DNA of 64,000 nucleotides, taken from NCBI GenBank assembly GCA_902785705.1, contig CACZZN010000005.1, positions 1 through 64,000 on the forward strand, in the 5' to 3' direction. A program made the translations under genes and the position numbers. The stretch's first letter is position 1. Each line of letters opens with the position of its first letter. Under the pieces are notes generated by a model. The model did no database searches. It had not been told where the DNA came from and worked only from the letters and a program-made list of their open reading frames with translations. This document shows positions 33,620 through 42,576 of the stretch, one piece after another. The DNA comes from an uncultured Veillonellaceae bacterium. GTDB lineage: Bacteria; Bacillota; Negativicutes; Selenomonadales; Selenomonadaceae.

Positions 33620-34308
33620 GGCGCAACCTCCTTTTCTGCTCTCGCACGGATTTCCTGCAAGCGCGACACCAAGTGTGTATTGAGCTTTTCCTCCAACTCC
33701 TCCAGTTCCGTGGAATCGAAATCATAGCTCACATCCGGAATGTTATGGATACGGGCCTCCCCCGAAAATTCATCGCGATACATATTGTAATAGATGATGA
33801 AATTGCTCTCAACAGCAAAATCACAGTAGTCAATGATAATGTATGAGCCGTTCGTGATTTCGAGGGGCTCCGACGGGTGGATGAACAGTCCGAAGCCTTC
33901 CAGTTCTTTGGGAAGGCTCCTGCCGTATTCCCACTCCATGAAATGCTTTTCCTTTGCAATGCTGCTGATATGATCGGGATTGAAACGTGAAAGATCCTGC
34001 AGCATTTGGTCGAACTGCTCTCGCAGAAGATGATCGAAGCTTTCAAAGCTGCCCGTGATGTATTCCATGCGACAGAATTCGATCAGCCCGATTTTCACCC
34101 GTACCTTGTATTCCTTCGTTTCCTCATGGAAATAGACGGTAGCGGAACGATGGCTGTCGGGATTCACATAGCGGTACAGATCATAGACATCTCCCTCGAT
34201 CCGCATCAGGCGTTCCAAGCGGAATCCGTGCCAGACTTCCGGCAGTTCCGCCATGTATGCCCAATCCTTTGTCTCAGTCTCCACACGCTCTTTGGACGCG
34301 TCCTTCAT
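33616..34308 (-). CDS. cytoplasmic protein of unknown function
   Basis: A 230-residue acidic protein rich in aromatic residues, without a signal or membrane segment. The repeated pattern of strand-like text (YIIIDYCDFAVESNFIIYYNMY) and the C-terminal heptad stretch (STELEELEEKLNTHLVSRLQEI) suggest an alpha/beta domain followed by a short coiled coil. GGGAGG precedes the ATG by six bases. It is coupled to the nucleoid-associated gene by a four-base overlap, so the two may work together. No family was recognised. Confidence 0.75.
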   Translation of the reverse strand: MKDASKERVETETKDWAYMAELPEVWHGFRLERLMRIEGDVYDLYRYVNPDSHRSATVYFHEETKEYKVRVKIGLIEFCRMEYITGSFESFDHLLREQFDQMLQDLSRFNPDHISSIAKEKHFMEWEYGRSLPKELEGFGLFIHPSEPLEITNGSYIIIDYCDFAVESNFIIYYNMYRDEFSGEARIHNIPDVSYDFDSTELEELEEKLNTHLVSRLQEIRARAEKEVAP

Positions 34309-34343
34309 TGCTTTCCTCCCGGATTTATCAATTCATCGTTTCC

Positions 34344-35684
34344 CTACTTCAACGATCCAATGCTGCTCATGCCGTCAATTGTTTCCACCTGACTGGCATT
34401 CATATAATGTAAGTCAGACACGATGACTTGACGGATGTACTGTTTTTCCGGCTCCCCGTCCGGGAAGGTGAAATAACTGCTGGCAGAGTGCAGGACCATG
34501 GGCGTGCCCGCACTGTCCTGGCCGAGGTACAGCATGACGTGCAGCCCGGACTTGAAGAGCAATGCACCCGGAAGAGAATTTCTCACCATTTGGTAACGCG
34601 CCGAGGTATCCAGTCCCTCCAAAGAGACTTTGACAGGCATCAATTCCTCCTGCTCGTCCGCGTCCCTTGGAAGCTCAATGCCCATGGTGCGATAGACATC
34701 TCCTACGAAGGAAGAGCAGTCCACGCTCTCATCCTGCCCGCCCCATCCGTAGACATCGCCGAGGAACCGGAAGCCCTGCCGGATGAAATTGTTCTTTGTG
34801 CACGGCAGCCAGCCTAAATGCACCGTGTCATCATCCTCCATGGGCACCAAAGACTCGCTCATCTGCATATTCACATTCACAGGTATCCTGGCGATCCATT
34901 TGCCGTCCTGCTTGAACGAAGCCGCCAGCGGAATCACGCTGCCCATCTGGAATGTCACATACCATGCGCCGCCTACCGGCACTTTTTTCTTGTTTGCCGT
35001 CACGACCAAAAATTTCTTCGGAGCCACATATTCCATCCAATTCTTGCGCTCCGTGAAGGCGATTGCACCCATGGGTACCCAGCCCATATAATTCCGCGTA
35101 AGGGCGAACACGAACTGGTGATCGTAGCTCTCGGCCAGCACAGCCATGGGTTCTGCGGGGTCTACGGCAGTCCCCTGCAGATTGTCATAATGGCTGTCGA
35201 GCTCGTCCGGGGAGTCCAGCCAGCCGGCTGCTTCCGGCAGCAGCCTCATATCGATGCGCTGCGCAGCCACCGCATAGCGCACATTTTGCATGGCAGGAAT
35301 CGCGTCAAGGTTGCAGTTCTTTTTTGCAAAATCAAAGCTGTATTGCGTGAGTCTCTTGCCGTTCTTGTAAAGTTCCGGCAGGCTCTCATCCGCATACCTC
35401 CCCATGGCTGCCACGATTTTTTCACGGATACTGTCCGCAGACACCGTTTCCGGATACTTTGCCAAATCCGTCAGCCAGGAATTCGGCTGACGGATTTTTT
35501 GATTGACTGCCGTGATTTCTGCGGGTGTCAACAGCAAAGCATCCCCATCCGCTGTGCGTTCCGTCCAATACTGCGCCGTCGCCCGCTCCCCCTGCACGGC
35601 AATAGAGTCCATGGCTCCCGCAACGGTTGTCGGCAGCGCCAAAAAAGCGAAAAGAACCGCTAAGGCGATCCATCTCAATTGCAT
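34344..35684 (-). CDS. secreted NlpC/P60 endopeptidase with SH3-like domains
   Basis: The 446-residue protein starts with a signal peptide (WIALAVLFAFLALPTTVAGA). The middle, about 170-300, reads as bacterial SH3 folds of the kind found in SH3b1-type gamma-D-glutamyl-L-diamino-acid endopeptidases. The catalytic NlpC/P60 domain has the Cys in GWGGQDESVDCSSFVGDVYR (about 335), and a His in SGLHVMLYLG (about 390). It should cut the stem peptide of peptidoglycan in the periplasm. GAGAGG lies seven bases before the ATG at 35684. Confidence 0.9.
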   Translation of the reverse strand: MQLRWIALAVLFAFLALPTTVAGAMDSIAVQGERATAQYWTERTADGDALLLTPAEITAVNQKIRQPNSWLTDLAKYPETVSADSIREKIVAAMGRYADESLPELYKNGKRLTQYSFDFAKKNCNLDAIPAMQNVRYAVAAQRIDMRLLPEAAGWLDSPDELDSHYDNLQGTAVDPAEPMAVLAESYDHQFVFALTRNYMGWVPMGAIAFTERKNWMEYVAPKKFLVVTANKKKVPVGGAWYVTFQMGSVIPLAASFKQDGKWIARIPVNVNMQMSESLVPMEDDDTVHLGWLPCTKNNFIRQGFRFLGDVYGWGGQDESVDCSSFVGDVYRTMGIELPRDADEQEELMPVKVSLEGLDTSARYQMVRNSLPGALLFKSGLHVMLYLGQDSAGTPMVLHSASSYFTFPDGEPEKQYIRQVIVSDLHYMNASQVETIDGMSSIGSLK

Positions 35685-35763
35685 ACAAAAACCTCTCAAA
35701 ATTCTGCATCTATTTTCAGATGATGAATACGCCAAAAGGATTTGTGGCGTGAAACACATTGTG

Positions 35764-36627
35764 TTATTCTGATATCATTCCGACACCGACAGCAGTCACC
35801 TGCGGAACCTCACCATCAAATGATATATCCATCTGCACTTCGGTCTGTGGCATAGGAGTCTCTTCCACACTGTAATCCTTCGGCTCCGCTTCTCTCGCCC
35901 GTGCCTCATCGTTTGCTGCCGATATTTCCTCGTCCTCTTTGTCATCCCGTTTGCGCCGATGCTCTGCCAAAGCGGCTGCGCTCTTGGCCATGGCGTAGAG
36001 ATCCTTGTTGAACTCCATAAGTTCTTTCTCGTCAGCGGGAGAAACTTTTCTTCCATGCATGATTCGTGATGCTGTGGTCATGGCACGGGACATCTTGTCG
36101 TTAGCCTCTTTCATGGCATCACTGGCCTGACGGGCATTGGCCGCCTCATGCAGAAGCATGTTGTGCATGGAGACCGCTTGTTTTGCATTCTGAATCTGCT
36201 TGTTCGTGGCAATAATCTGCTTTTTTACATCATCGGAAAGTACCACCTGCTTGCCATCCATCTCGATATATCCTTGTTCCACGGCGCGGCGAACCATCGC
36301 CGAATTGGCAAAGGAAACGGAAAACCGATTCGTATCGCCCCGGCGTATGAAGCTGAATTCGATGTTGGGCGTGTTTTCCTTGGATTTTGCTATGCCCTGT
36401 TCCTTTTCTGTCTTGCTGAGTTCCTGCCCCGCGTGGGAAATGTCCACCTGATCCGTCCGATTGACTGCCTTCTCGGCATTGCGTCTAGCAACATAGACGG
36501 CTGCGGCGGTTCTATCACCTTCGGGGATATACACAGAATCCTTCATGATGCGCTCGTGCATCGCCTTGGCCGTAGGCTGGCTGACATAGTAGTCACGATC
36601 CGCTCTCGTCAGTTTTAGAACACGCAT
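35764..36627 (-). CDS. predicted helical protein of unknown function
   Basis: A 287-residue hydrophilic protein, mostly helical, with Ala/Lys/Glu-rich stretches, no signal and no membrane segment. Its N-terminal part includes RTDQVDISHAGQELSKTEKE, a pattern also met in FlgM-like and other helical proteins but too short to assign. The ATG at 36627 has GGAGG nine bases upstream. It stands alone after a 135-base gap from the NlpC gene. The last 60 residues are very acidic and probably disordered. Confidence 0.65.
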   Translation of the reverse strand: MRVLKLTRADRDYYVSQPTAKAMHERIMKDSVYIPEGDRTAAAVYVARRNAEKAVNRTDQVDISHAGQELSKTEKEQGIAKSKENTPNIEFSFIRRGDTNRFSVSFANSAMVRRAVEQGYIEMDGKQVVLSDDVKKQIIATNKQIQNAKQAVSMHNMLLHEAANARQASDAMKEANDKMSRAMTTASRIMHGRKVSPADEKELMEFNKDLYAMAKSAAALAEHRRKRDDKEDEEISAANDEARAREAEPKDYSVEETPMPQTEVQMDISFDGEVPQVTAVGVGMISE

Positions 36628-36697
36628 ACCCCTCATCCTCCCTGCTCAACCCACAAACCAGTTCATCACTATGTATATCGTGTATTTCGAGAAAATA

Positions 36698-36858
36698 TTA
36701 AGGAACCACTTCAGAAAGGGTTACTGATTTTGCACCCTTTTGATATATTCATGGCATACCTTACGAAGCATGGGGATATCCTCCCATGCAGTTTCCCACA
36801 TTGCCTGTACGTTCATTAAACAAGTCAAATCTAAAATTTATTTATGAACAGTTCCTAA
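36698..36858. repeat. possible MITE-like element, degenerate relative of the one at 60.4 kb
   Basis: Begins TTAAGGAAC and ends GTTCCTAA, 161 bp apart; the right 30 bp (TAAAATTTATTT..GAACAGTTCCTAA) closely match the right end of the 165-bp element at 60390-60554. A GCATGGG/CCCATGC hairpin lies inside (36768-36789). The left end is poorly conserved. It directly follows the stop of the glycosyltransferase gene. Confidence 0.45.
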
Positions 36859-36859
36859 C

Positions 36860-37846
36860 TCATGTGGCAGCCATTCTGCTGTCCTGCAGCCCCTCCTCTT
36901 GCCGGAATGATTTCTTTCGGATGCGCGGCTTCTCGCGTCCCACCAAATAGAGAGGCCTGCGCTTGACCTCCTCGAAAATGCGCCCGATGTAGACACCAAT
37001 CAGCCCCAATGCCACCAACTGCATCCCGCCGAAGAATACCACGCATCCAATGACCGTGGACCATCCTGCAACGGCATCCCCAATCACAAACTTTGAAAAC
37101 AGTACGTGAATAAAGATCAAAATACTGATGAATGCGCAAAATACACCGGCGTACAGCCCAAAGCGCAGGGGCATGGAGGAATAGGCCAGCACGCCGTCCA
37201 TCGCAAGATGGAGCATCTTTTTCATGGAGAATTTAGAAGCTCCCGCAAACCTCGGCGGCGCCACAAATTCGACATAGGTCTGCCGATAGCCCATAGCGCT
37301 GATCATGCCGCGCAGAAAGCGCACATGCTCCCGATAATGGCGGAAAGCCCGCACGACCTTTGCGTCCAGCAGACGGAAATCCGAACCGCCTTCTGTGATA
37401 TGCGTTTCCGAAATATGATTCAGAAGCCAATAGAATCCACGAGAGGAAAATTTCTTGAACCAGGACACGCCCTCTGTCGTTTTCCGGATGGTCTGCACCA
37501 CTTCGTACCCGTTTTCCCACGCTTTGACCAGCACGGGAATCAGCTCAGGCGGATGCTGCATATCCCCGTCCATCGTGATGACCGCATCTCCTTCGGAATA
37601 GTCCATGCCGCAGGTCAGCGCAAGCTGGTGTCCCATGTTCCTGGAAAGCTGTATCGGCTGCACATGGTCATCCGCCTGCTCCAGCCGTTCCAGAATTTCC
37701 CAGCTCCTGTCCGCCGACCCGTCATCCACGAAAATGAGTTCCCAGTCATAGGACAGCGTGCGCATCACGTCACAGACAGCCTCATAGAAATGATCGATAT
37801 TATCCTCTTCGTTATAGACAGGTACAACAATCGATAAAAGTTTCAT
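36860..37846 (-). CDS. family 2 glycosyltransferase with two C-terminal membrane segments (GtrB/DPM-like)
   Basis: The 328-residue protein has a GT-A domain: LSIVVPVYNEEDNI at the start, FVDDGSADRS, DGDMQHPPELIP with the metal-binding acids, and GGSDFRLLDAKVV. Two membrane helices follow at about 225-295. This layout is that of enzymes transferring a sugar to undecaprenyl or dolichyl phosphate. The product would be the lipid-linked donor for the ArnT-like transferase encoded just before, whose stop overlaps this ATG by four bases. No GtrA-type flippase gene is adjacent. Confidence 0.92.
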   Translation of the reverse strand: MKLLSIVVPVYNEEDNIDHFYEAVCDVMRTLSYDWELIFVDDGSADRSWEILERLEQADDHVQPIQLSRNMGHQLALTCGMDYSEGDAVITMDGDMQHPPELIPVLVKAWENGYEVVQTIRKTTEGVSWFKKFSSRGFYWLLNHISETHITEGGSDFRLLDAKVVRAFRHYREHVRFLRGMISAMGYRQTYVEFVAPPRFAGASKFSMKKMLHLAMDGVLAYSSMPLRFGLYAGVFCAFISILIFIHVLFSKFVIGDAVAGWSTVIGCVVFFGGMQLVALGLIGVYIGRIFEEVKRRPLYLVGREKPRIRKKSFRQEEGLQDSRMAAT

Positions 37847-39354
37847 CGCTTCACACCGCTCCATCTTTGCATCTCGTCTTCCAGCCTGCACTTCAACACC
37901 ATGCCTGAGGAAAATTCCTTCAGCAAAGTCCAGCTCCCTTCGGGAAGCATCTGCCGAAAGCGCTCATATCTCCTTTTGTCACAAATCAAGTAAAGGTCTT
38001 GGTTCTTTGGAAGTTCCTCCAAGGAAACCGTTGGCATGCGGTTCCGGATCGCATCCCATTTTCTTTCGTCCTCGCTCATCTTTGCCATATCGGACGGCGC
38101 GACGATGCGATACATCTCATGTCCTGTATAGAATACCACCGACGTCATGTAAAGTCCATAATGTCCGACAAAATCCTGCGGCCCAAGCTGCAGCTCCTCC
38201 ATGAGGTATCGGCCGATTTCCTTGCCGGAATTCTGTCTGCAAAGCGGGACAGCCACCAAAAAGGCAAGGGCGATGTAGAGAACGCCCATGACAGACACCA
38301 TGCGCTTCAGCAGGAGCTCATGGCTTGCCAGCACATGCGCCGTAAGCAGTGCCCAAGGCATGAAGGAAGGCAGCGTGTACGTCGGGTACTTGGTCGCCAT
38401 GCACTGATAAAACAAGGTGATCAGCAGCGCCCATAAAAGCAGAAAGAGCGTAACGGGTTCCACGCTCCTCCCCCGGAATTCCTTCCAATGCCGTTTGATT
38501 CCGTACAGCAGAGCAAAGGACCAGGGGCAGAATCCCACAAGAAAGATCACCGTATAATAGTACCAGACATCATATTTTGGATGCTCCGATACGGAGGCCC
38601 TGGTGAAATTATGATCTCCCAAAAATCCATGGAGGAAATCCGCGCCATGCAGTGCATACATGGGATAGTACCAAATGCCGATGACGAGCAGAAACAGCAG
38701 GGAGCCGCCCAGCCAAGGAGCCTTGAGCAGCTTCAGCGGCTCCTTCCGCACGCACAGGAATACCGTCAGGATAAACCCCGGCAGCAGGATGCCGATGGGC
38801 CCCTTGGTGAGCACGGCAAGCCCCGCAAACAGAAAGCTCAGATAACAGAGTTTCCAACGATCCTTCCGATATGCGAAGAAAAAGAACACGAGCACCGCAT
38901 TGGAGAAGAACATGAGCGACATATCCGTCACGACGGCCTTCGCAATATACCAGTAACCCACTGCCGTACTCAGAATAAGCCCCGCAAAGAAACCTGTTTT
39001 TTCATTGTAGACCTTTGTGCCGAAGCAATATGTCAGAAGAACGCTCAATACGCTGAATACCGCCGGAAAGAATCTGGCGGCAAATTCATTCATCCCAAAG
39101 AGCTGGAAGGACGCAATCAGCTCCCAATAGAAAAACGCAGGCTTGTCATACCAGTATTCGCCATAAATGCGCGGAGAAACATAGTCCCCTGATTCCAGCA
39201 TCTCTTTTGCCGTCAATACATAATTCGACTCTACGGGATCCGTGAACGCCAGCTGCCAATTCCCAAGCAAAAAAAGGAAACTGCTGAACAGTATCAGGAT
39301 CCATAGATGCCTTGCATCGATTTCATGGAGCCTGTCTTCAAAAAATTTTCTCAT
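37843..39354 (-). CDS. GT83/PMT-family glycosyltransferase, ArnT-like
   Basis: A 503-residue integral membrane transferase with about 12 hydrophobic segments. The first periplasmic loop has DPVESNYVLTAKEML and YWYDKPAFFYWE, matching the acidic and D-K-P patterns of ArnT-type enzymes that move a sugar from an undecaprenyl carrier to lipid A or other envelope acceptors. The C-terminal 110 residues form a soluble domain. With the GT2 gene after it, this is a two-step envelope glycosylation pair. GAGG precedes the ATG at 39354 by eight bases; the aspS terminator lies upstream. Confidence 0.88.
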   Translation of the reverse strand: MRKFFEDRLHEIDARHLWILILFSSFLFLLGNWQLAFTDPVESNYVLTAKEMLESGDYVSPRIYGEYWYDKPAFFYWELIASFQLFGMNEFAARFFPAVFSVLSVLLTYCFGTKVYNEKTGFFAGLILSTAVGYWYIAKAVVTDMSLMFFSNAVLVFFFFAYRKDRWKLCYLSFLFAGLAVLTKGPIGILLPGFILTVFLCVRKEPLKLLKAPWLGGSLLFLLVIGIWYYPMYALHGADFLHGFLGDHNFTRASVSEHPKYDVWYYYTVIFLVGFCPWSFALLYGIKRHWKEFRGRSVEPVTLFLLLWALLITLFYQCMATKYPTYTLPSFMPWALLTAHVLASHELLLKRMVSVMGVLYIALAFLVAVPLCRQNSGKEIGRYLMEELQLGPQDFVGHYGLYMTSVVFYTGHEMYRIVAPSDMAKMSEDERKWDAIRNRMPTVSLEELPKNQDLYLICDKRRYERFRQMLPEGSWTLLKEFSSGMVLKCRLEDEMQRWSGVKR

Positions 39355-39407
39355 TCCCGGCACCTCATCCTTTTCCTCTTGCCCGGCTATGACACCCACC
39401 TGAAAAA

Positions 39408-39438
39408 TCCTGCCACAGCAGTATATGCCATGGCAGGA
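39408..39438 (-). terminator. intrinsic terminator of the fur-hemZ-hisS-aspS operon
   Basis: An 8-bp stem, TCCTGCCA with TGGCAGGA (15-base loop that can fold further), runs into TTTTTC on the minus strand, 16 bases after the aspS stop. Confidence 0.85.
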
Positions 39439-39453
39439 CAAACAAATTCATGC

Positions 39454-41259
39454 TTATTTTTCCTGCGGTTTTTTCTTCGCAGCGACGGCTGTGCGGATGG
39501 AAAGTTCCCTGAGCTGTTTGTCGTCCACGGCGGAAGGCGCATGGCTCATGACATCCGAGGCGCTCTGCGTCTTTGGGAATGCGATCACGTCGCGGATGGA
39601 CTTGCGCTTTGCCATGATCATGACCAGACGGTCAAGGCCGAAGGCAATCCCGCCATGGGGCGGCGTTCCGTACTCAAAGGCATCCATCATGAAGCCGAAT
39701 TTCGCACGAGCTTCTTCCTCGCTCAGACCGATTGCCTCAAAGACCTTTGCCTGAAGCTCGCTGTTGTAGATACGCAAGCTGCCGCCGCCGATCTCGACGC
39801 CATTGAGCACCATGTCATAGGCAACGGCCTTCACACGGCCCGGTTCGCTCTTGAGATACTGAACATCCTCCTCACGCGGCGAGGTGAACGGATGATGCAT
39901 CGCCTTCCAGCGCTTGTCCTCCTCGACATATTCAAACATGGGGAAGTCCACCACCCAGAGGAAGCTGAGCTTGTCGGGATCGATGAGTCCGCGGCGGCGT
40001 GCCATCTCAAGGCGCAACTCGCCCAGCGCCTGTGCCACCACCAGCGGCTTGTCTGCAATGACCAGCAGCAGATCGCCAGTCTCCGCGCCTGTGGCTTTCT
40101 TGATTTCCTCGAAGGTCTCCTCCGAATAGAACTTCTTGAACGGAGACTTGATGCCCTCCTCCGTGTACTGGATCCATGCAAGCCCCTTCGCACCGTAGCC
40201 CTGCACATACTCCACCAAGCCATCCAGTTCGCGGCGCGGGATATTTGCATAGTCCTCCACGTTGATGACCTTGACCTGCCCGCCATGTTCCAAGACGGAC
40301 GCGAACACCTTGAAATCCGAGCCCTTCACATATTCGGAGATATCCATGAGCTCCATGCCGAAGCGCAGATCCGGCTTGTCGGAGCCGAAGCGCTCCATGG
40401 CCTCATCCCAGCCCATGCGCAGGAACGGCGTCTCGACCTTTTCCCCCATGGCTTTCTCAAAGATATCCTTGATGAGCCCCTCCATCAAGGTCAGGATATC
40501 CTCCTGATCCATGAAAGAAGTCTCGATATCGAGCTGCGTGAACTCCGGCTGGCGGTCTGCGCGCAGATCCTCATCACGGAAGCAGCGCACGATCTGGAAA
40601 TACTTCTCAAAGCCCGAGACCATGAGCAGCTGCTTGAAAATCTGCGGCGACTGCGGGAGCGCGTAAAAATTGCCGGGATTCAGACGGCTCGGAACCAAGA
40701 AATCCCGCGCGCCCTCCGGAGTGCTCTTGCAGAGCATCGGCGTCTCGATCTCCAAGAACCCATTTTCGTCCATAAAGTCGCGCATGATCTTCGTCACGCG
40801 ATGCCGCAGCATGATATTCTTCTGCATCTCCGGGCGGCGGAGATCCAGATAGCGATAGCGCAGGCGGACCATCTCGTCCACATCCACGCCGTCCTGGATA
40901 TAGAAGGGAGGCGTCTTCGCCTTGTTCAGGATGCGCAGCTCCGTCACGACGATCTCGATTTCACCTGTCTCCATATTCGGATTAATGGTCTCTTCGCTGC
41001 GTGCCCGCACCTTGCCGCGCACTCCCATGACGAATTCCGAGCGAAGCGTCTCCGCTTTATGGAACGCCTCCTCGCCCATTGCTGCCTCGTCAAAGACCAC
41101 CTGCACCAGTCCGGAACGATCGCGCATATCCACAAAAATCAATCCGCCATGATCTCTGCGGCGCGACACCCACCCTGCCAATACGATTTCAGCGTCCACA
41201 TCCGACTTGCGAAGTTCGCCGCAATGATGCGTGCGCTTCATGCCTGTTAAAGTTTCCAT
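39454..41259 (-). CDS. aspS: aspartyl-tRNA synthetase
   Basis: A 601-residue bacterial-type AspRS: N-terminal OB-fold anticodon domain (ELRKSDVDAEIVLAGWVSRR), class II motif 1-2 region (FLEIETPMLCKSTPEGARDF, then FRDEDLRADRQPEF), the bacterial GAD insertion at about 290-420, and motif 3 GIAFGLDRLVMIM. It charges tRNA-Asp; whether it also charges tRNA-Asn cannot be told. The ATG at 41259 follows GAGGTG by nine bases. It is 48 bases after hisS, in the usual hisS-aspS order. Confidence 0.98.
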   Translation of the reverse strand: METLTGMKRTHHCGELRKSDVDAEIVLAGWVSRRRDHGGLIFVDMRDRSGLVQVVFDEAAMGEEAFHKAETLRSEFVMGVRGKVRARSEETINPNMETGEIEIVVTELRILNKAKTPPFYIQDGVDVDEMVRLRYRYLDLRRPEMQKNIMLRHRVTKIMRDFMDENGFLEIETPMLCKSTPEGARDFLVPSRLNPGNFYALPQSPQIFKQLLMVSGFEKYFQIVRCFRDEDLRADRQPEFTQLDIETSFMDQEDILTLMEGLIKDIFEKAMGEKVETPFLRMGWDEAMERFGSDKPDLRFGMELMDISEYVKGSDFKVFASVLEHGGQVKVINVEDYANIPRRELDGLVEYVQGYGAKGLAWIQYTEEGIKSPFKKFYSEETFEEIKKATGAETGDLLLVIADKPLVVAQALGELRLEMARRRGLIDPDKLSFLWVVDFPMFEYVEEDKRWKAMHHPFTSPREEDVQYLKSEPGRVKAVAYDMVLNGVEIGGGSLRIYNSELQAKVFEAIGLSEEEARAKFGFMMDAFEYGTPPHGGIAFGLDRLVMIMAKRKSIRDVIAFPKTQSASDVMSHAPSAVDDKQLRELSIRTAVAAKKKPQEK

Positions 41260-41307
41260 CGAAAAATTCACCTCATACATTTATTTCACAAATAGATATT
41301 ATGCTTA

Positions 41308-42576
41308 TCATGCTTCCGAAAGTTCCCGCTTCAAGTAGTCGATTACTGTCCCCATTGCCAGCTTCTGCTGTTCGCTTTTCTGCAGATCCCTGCACACGAC
41401 AGCCTGCTCCTTGATTTCATCTTCGCCAAGGATCAAGGCAAAATGGGCATCGGACTTTCCTGCCTGCTTCATCTGGGCCTTCATGCTGCGTCCTGCATAA
41501 TCCATGGCGGCTCGAAGCCCTGCACGGCGGAGCCGTATCAAAAGCTCAAACGCAGGAGCCTGCGCCGCGTCTCCCAATGCTACGACAAATACATCCGTAT
41601 CCGCCTGCCTTGCAGGGAGCAGATTTTGCTGCTCCAAAGCCAGCAGCACCCGTTCCAGTCCTGCCGCAAAGCCCACCGCAGGCGTCGGCTTGCCGCCAAT
41701 TTCCTCGATGAGACCGTCATAGCGTCCGCCGCCTGCCACGGCGCTCTGCGCGCCAAGGGGCTCATATTTGATTTCAAAGGCTGTCTTTGTGTAGTAATCC
41801 AACCCGCGTACCAAGCGGGAATCCAGCTCGAACGATACGCCCAGATCCTTCAGATATCCCTGCAGGCCATCGAAGTGATCCCGGCATTCCTCGCAGAGGC
41901 AGTCCGTGATTTTCGGCGCATCCTGCATGAATCCCTTGTCCGCATCCGCCTTGCAGTCCAAGATCCGCATGGGATTCTTGTCAAAGCGCGTTTTGCAGTC
42001 ATTACAGAGGACATCCAGCTTATCCCGAAAGAACTCCTGCAATTTCTGGCGATAAACGGGACGACACTTCGGGCAGCCCACGGAATTCAAGCTGAGCTTC
42101 AAGTCCTTCAGACCCAAGGATTCCAGAAAGTCCAGTGCCAACAGGATCGTCTCCGCATCCACCATAGGATTCTGTTCGCCCAGAGCCTCGATGCCGAACT
42201 GATGGAACTCCCGCATGCGCCCTGCCTGGGGACGGTCATAACGGAACATCGAGCCGATATAGAAGAGCTTGACCAGAGCGGTGTCCGCAAAGAGTTTGTT
42301 CTGCAGATAGGATCGCACCGCCGCCGCCGTATTTTCAGGACGGAGCGTGATGCTGCGGTTCCCGCGGTCCGTAAAGGTGTACATCTCCTTGTCCACCACA
42401 TCCGTTCCCTCGCCGATGCCTCGATGGAACAACTCCGTATGCTCGAACATCGGCGTGCGGATCTCATGGTATCCGTAAAGCCCGCAAAGCTCACGGATCT
42501 TCTTTTCCACATAATTCCACGCGGCTGCCTGTTCCGGCAGGATATCCTTCGTGCCGCGCGGCGCATTTGTCAACAA
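41308..42576 (-). CDS. hisS: histidyl-tRNA synthetase
   Basis: A 422-residue class II synthetase. The start PRGTKDILPEQAAAWNYVE is standard. Motif 2 region GSMFRYDRPQAGRMREFHQFG, the histidine-specific LVRGLDYYTKTAFEI, and motif 3 AVGFAAGLERVLLAL are present, with the anticodon domain at the end. Two TTG codons (42576 and 42573) are the possible starts, seven to ten bases from AAGGAGG. The gene overlaps the end of hemZ by seven bases. Confidence 0.98.
   Translation of the reverse strand: MLTNAPRGTKDILPEQAAAWNYVEKKIRELCGLYGYHEIRTPMFEHTELFHRGIGEGTDVVDKEMYTFTDRGNRSITLRPENTAAAVRSYLQNKLFADTALVKLFYIGSMFRYDRPQAGRMREFHQFGIEALGEQNPMVDAETILLALDFLESLGLKDLKLSLNSVGCPKCRPVYRQKLQEFFRDKLDVLCNDCKTRFDKNPMRILDCKADADKGFMQDAPKITDCLCEECRDHFDGLQGYLKDLGVSFELDSRLVRGLDYYTKTAFEIKYEPLGAQSAVAGGGRYDGLIEEIGGKPTPAVGFAAGLERVLLALEQQNLLPARQADTDVFVVALGDAAQAPAFELLIRLRRAGLRAAMDYAGRSMKAQMKQAGKSDAHFALILGEDEIKEQAVVCRDLQKSEQQKLAMGTVIDYLKRELSEA

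Noticed and set aside
35764..36627. FlgM-like anti-sigma factor suggested by VDISHAGQELS
   Set aside because: The motif is short and the protein is three times too long for FlgM, with no flagellar genes nearby.
39307..41250. Long plus-strand open frame opposite aspS
   Set aside because: It is the antisense shadow of a well-conserved synthetase gene in GC-rich DNA and has no ribosome-binding site or family match.
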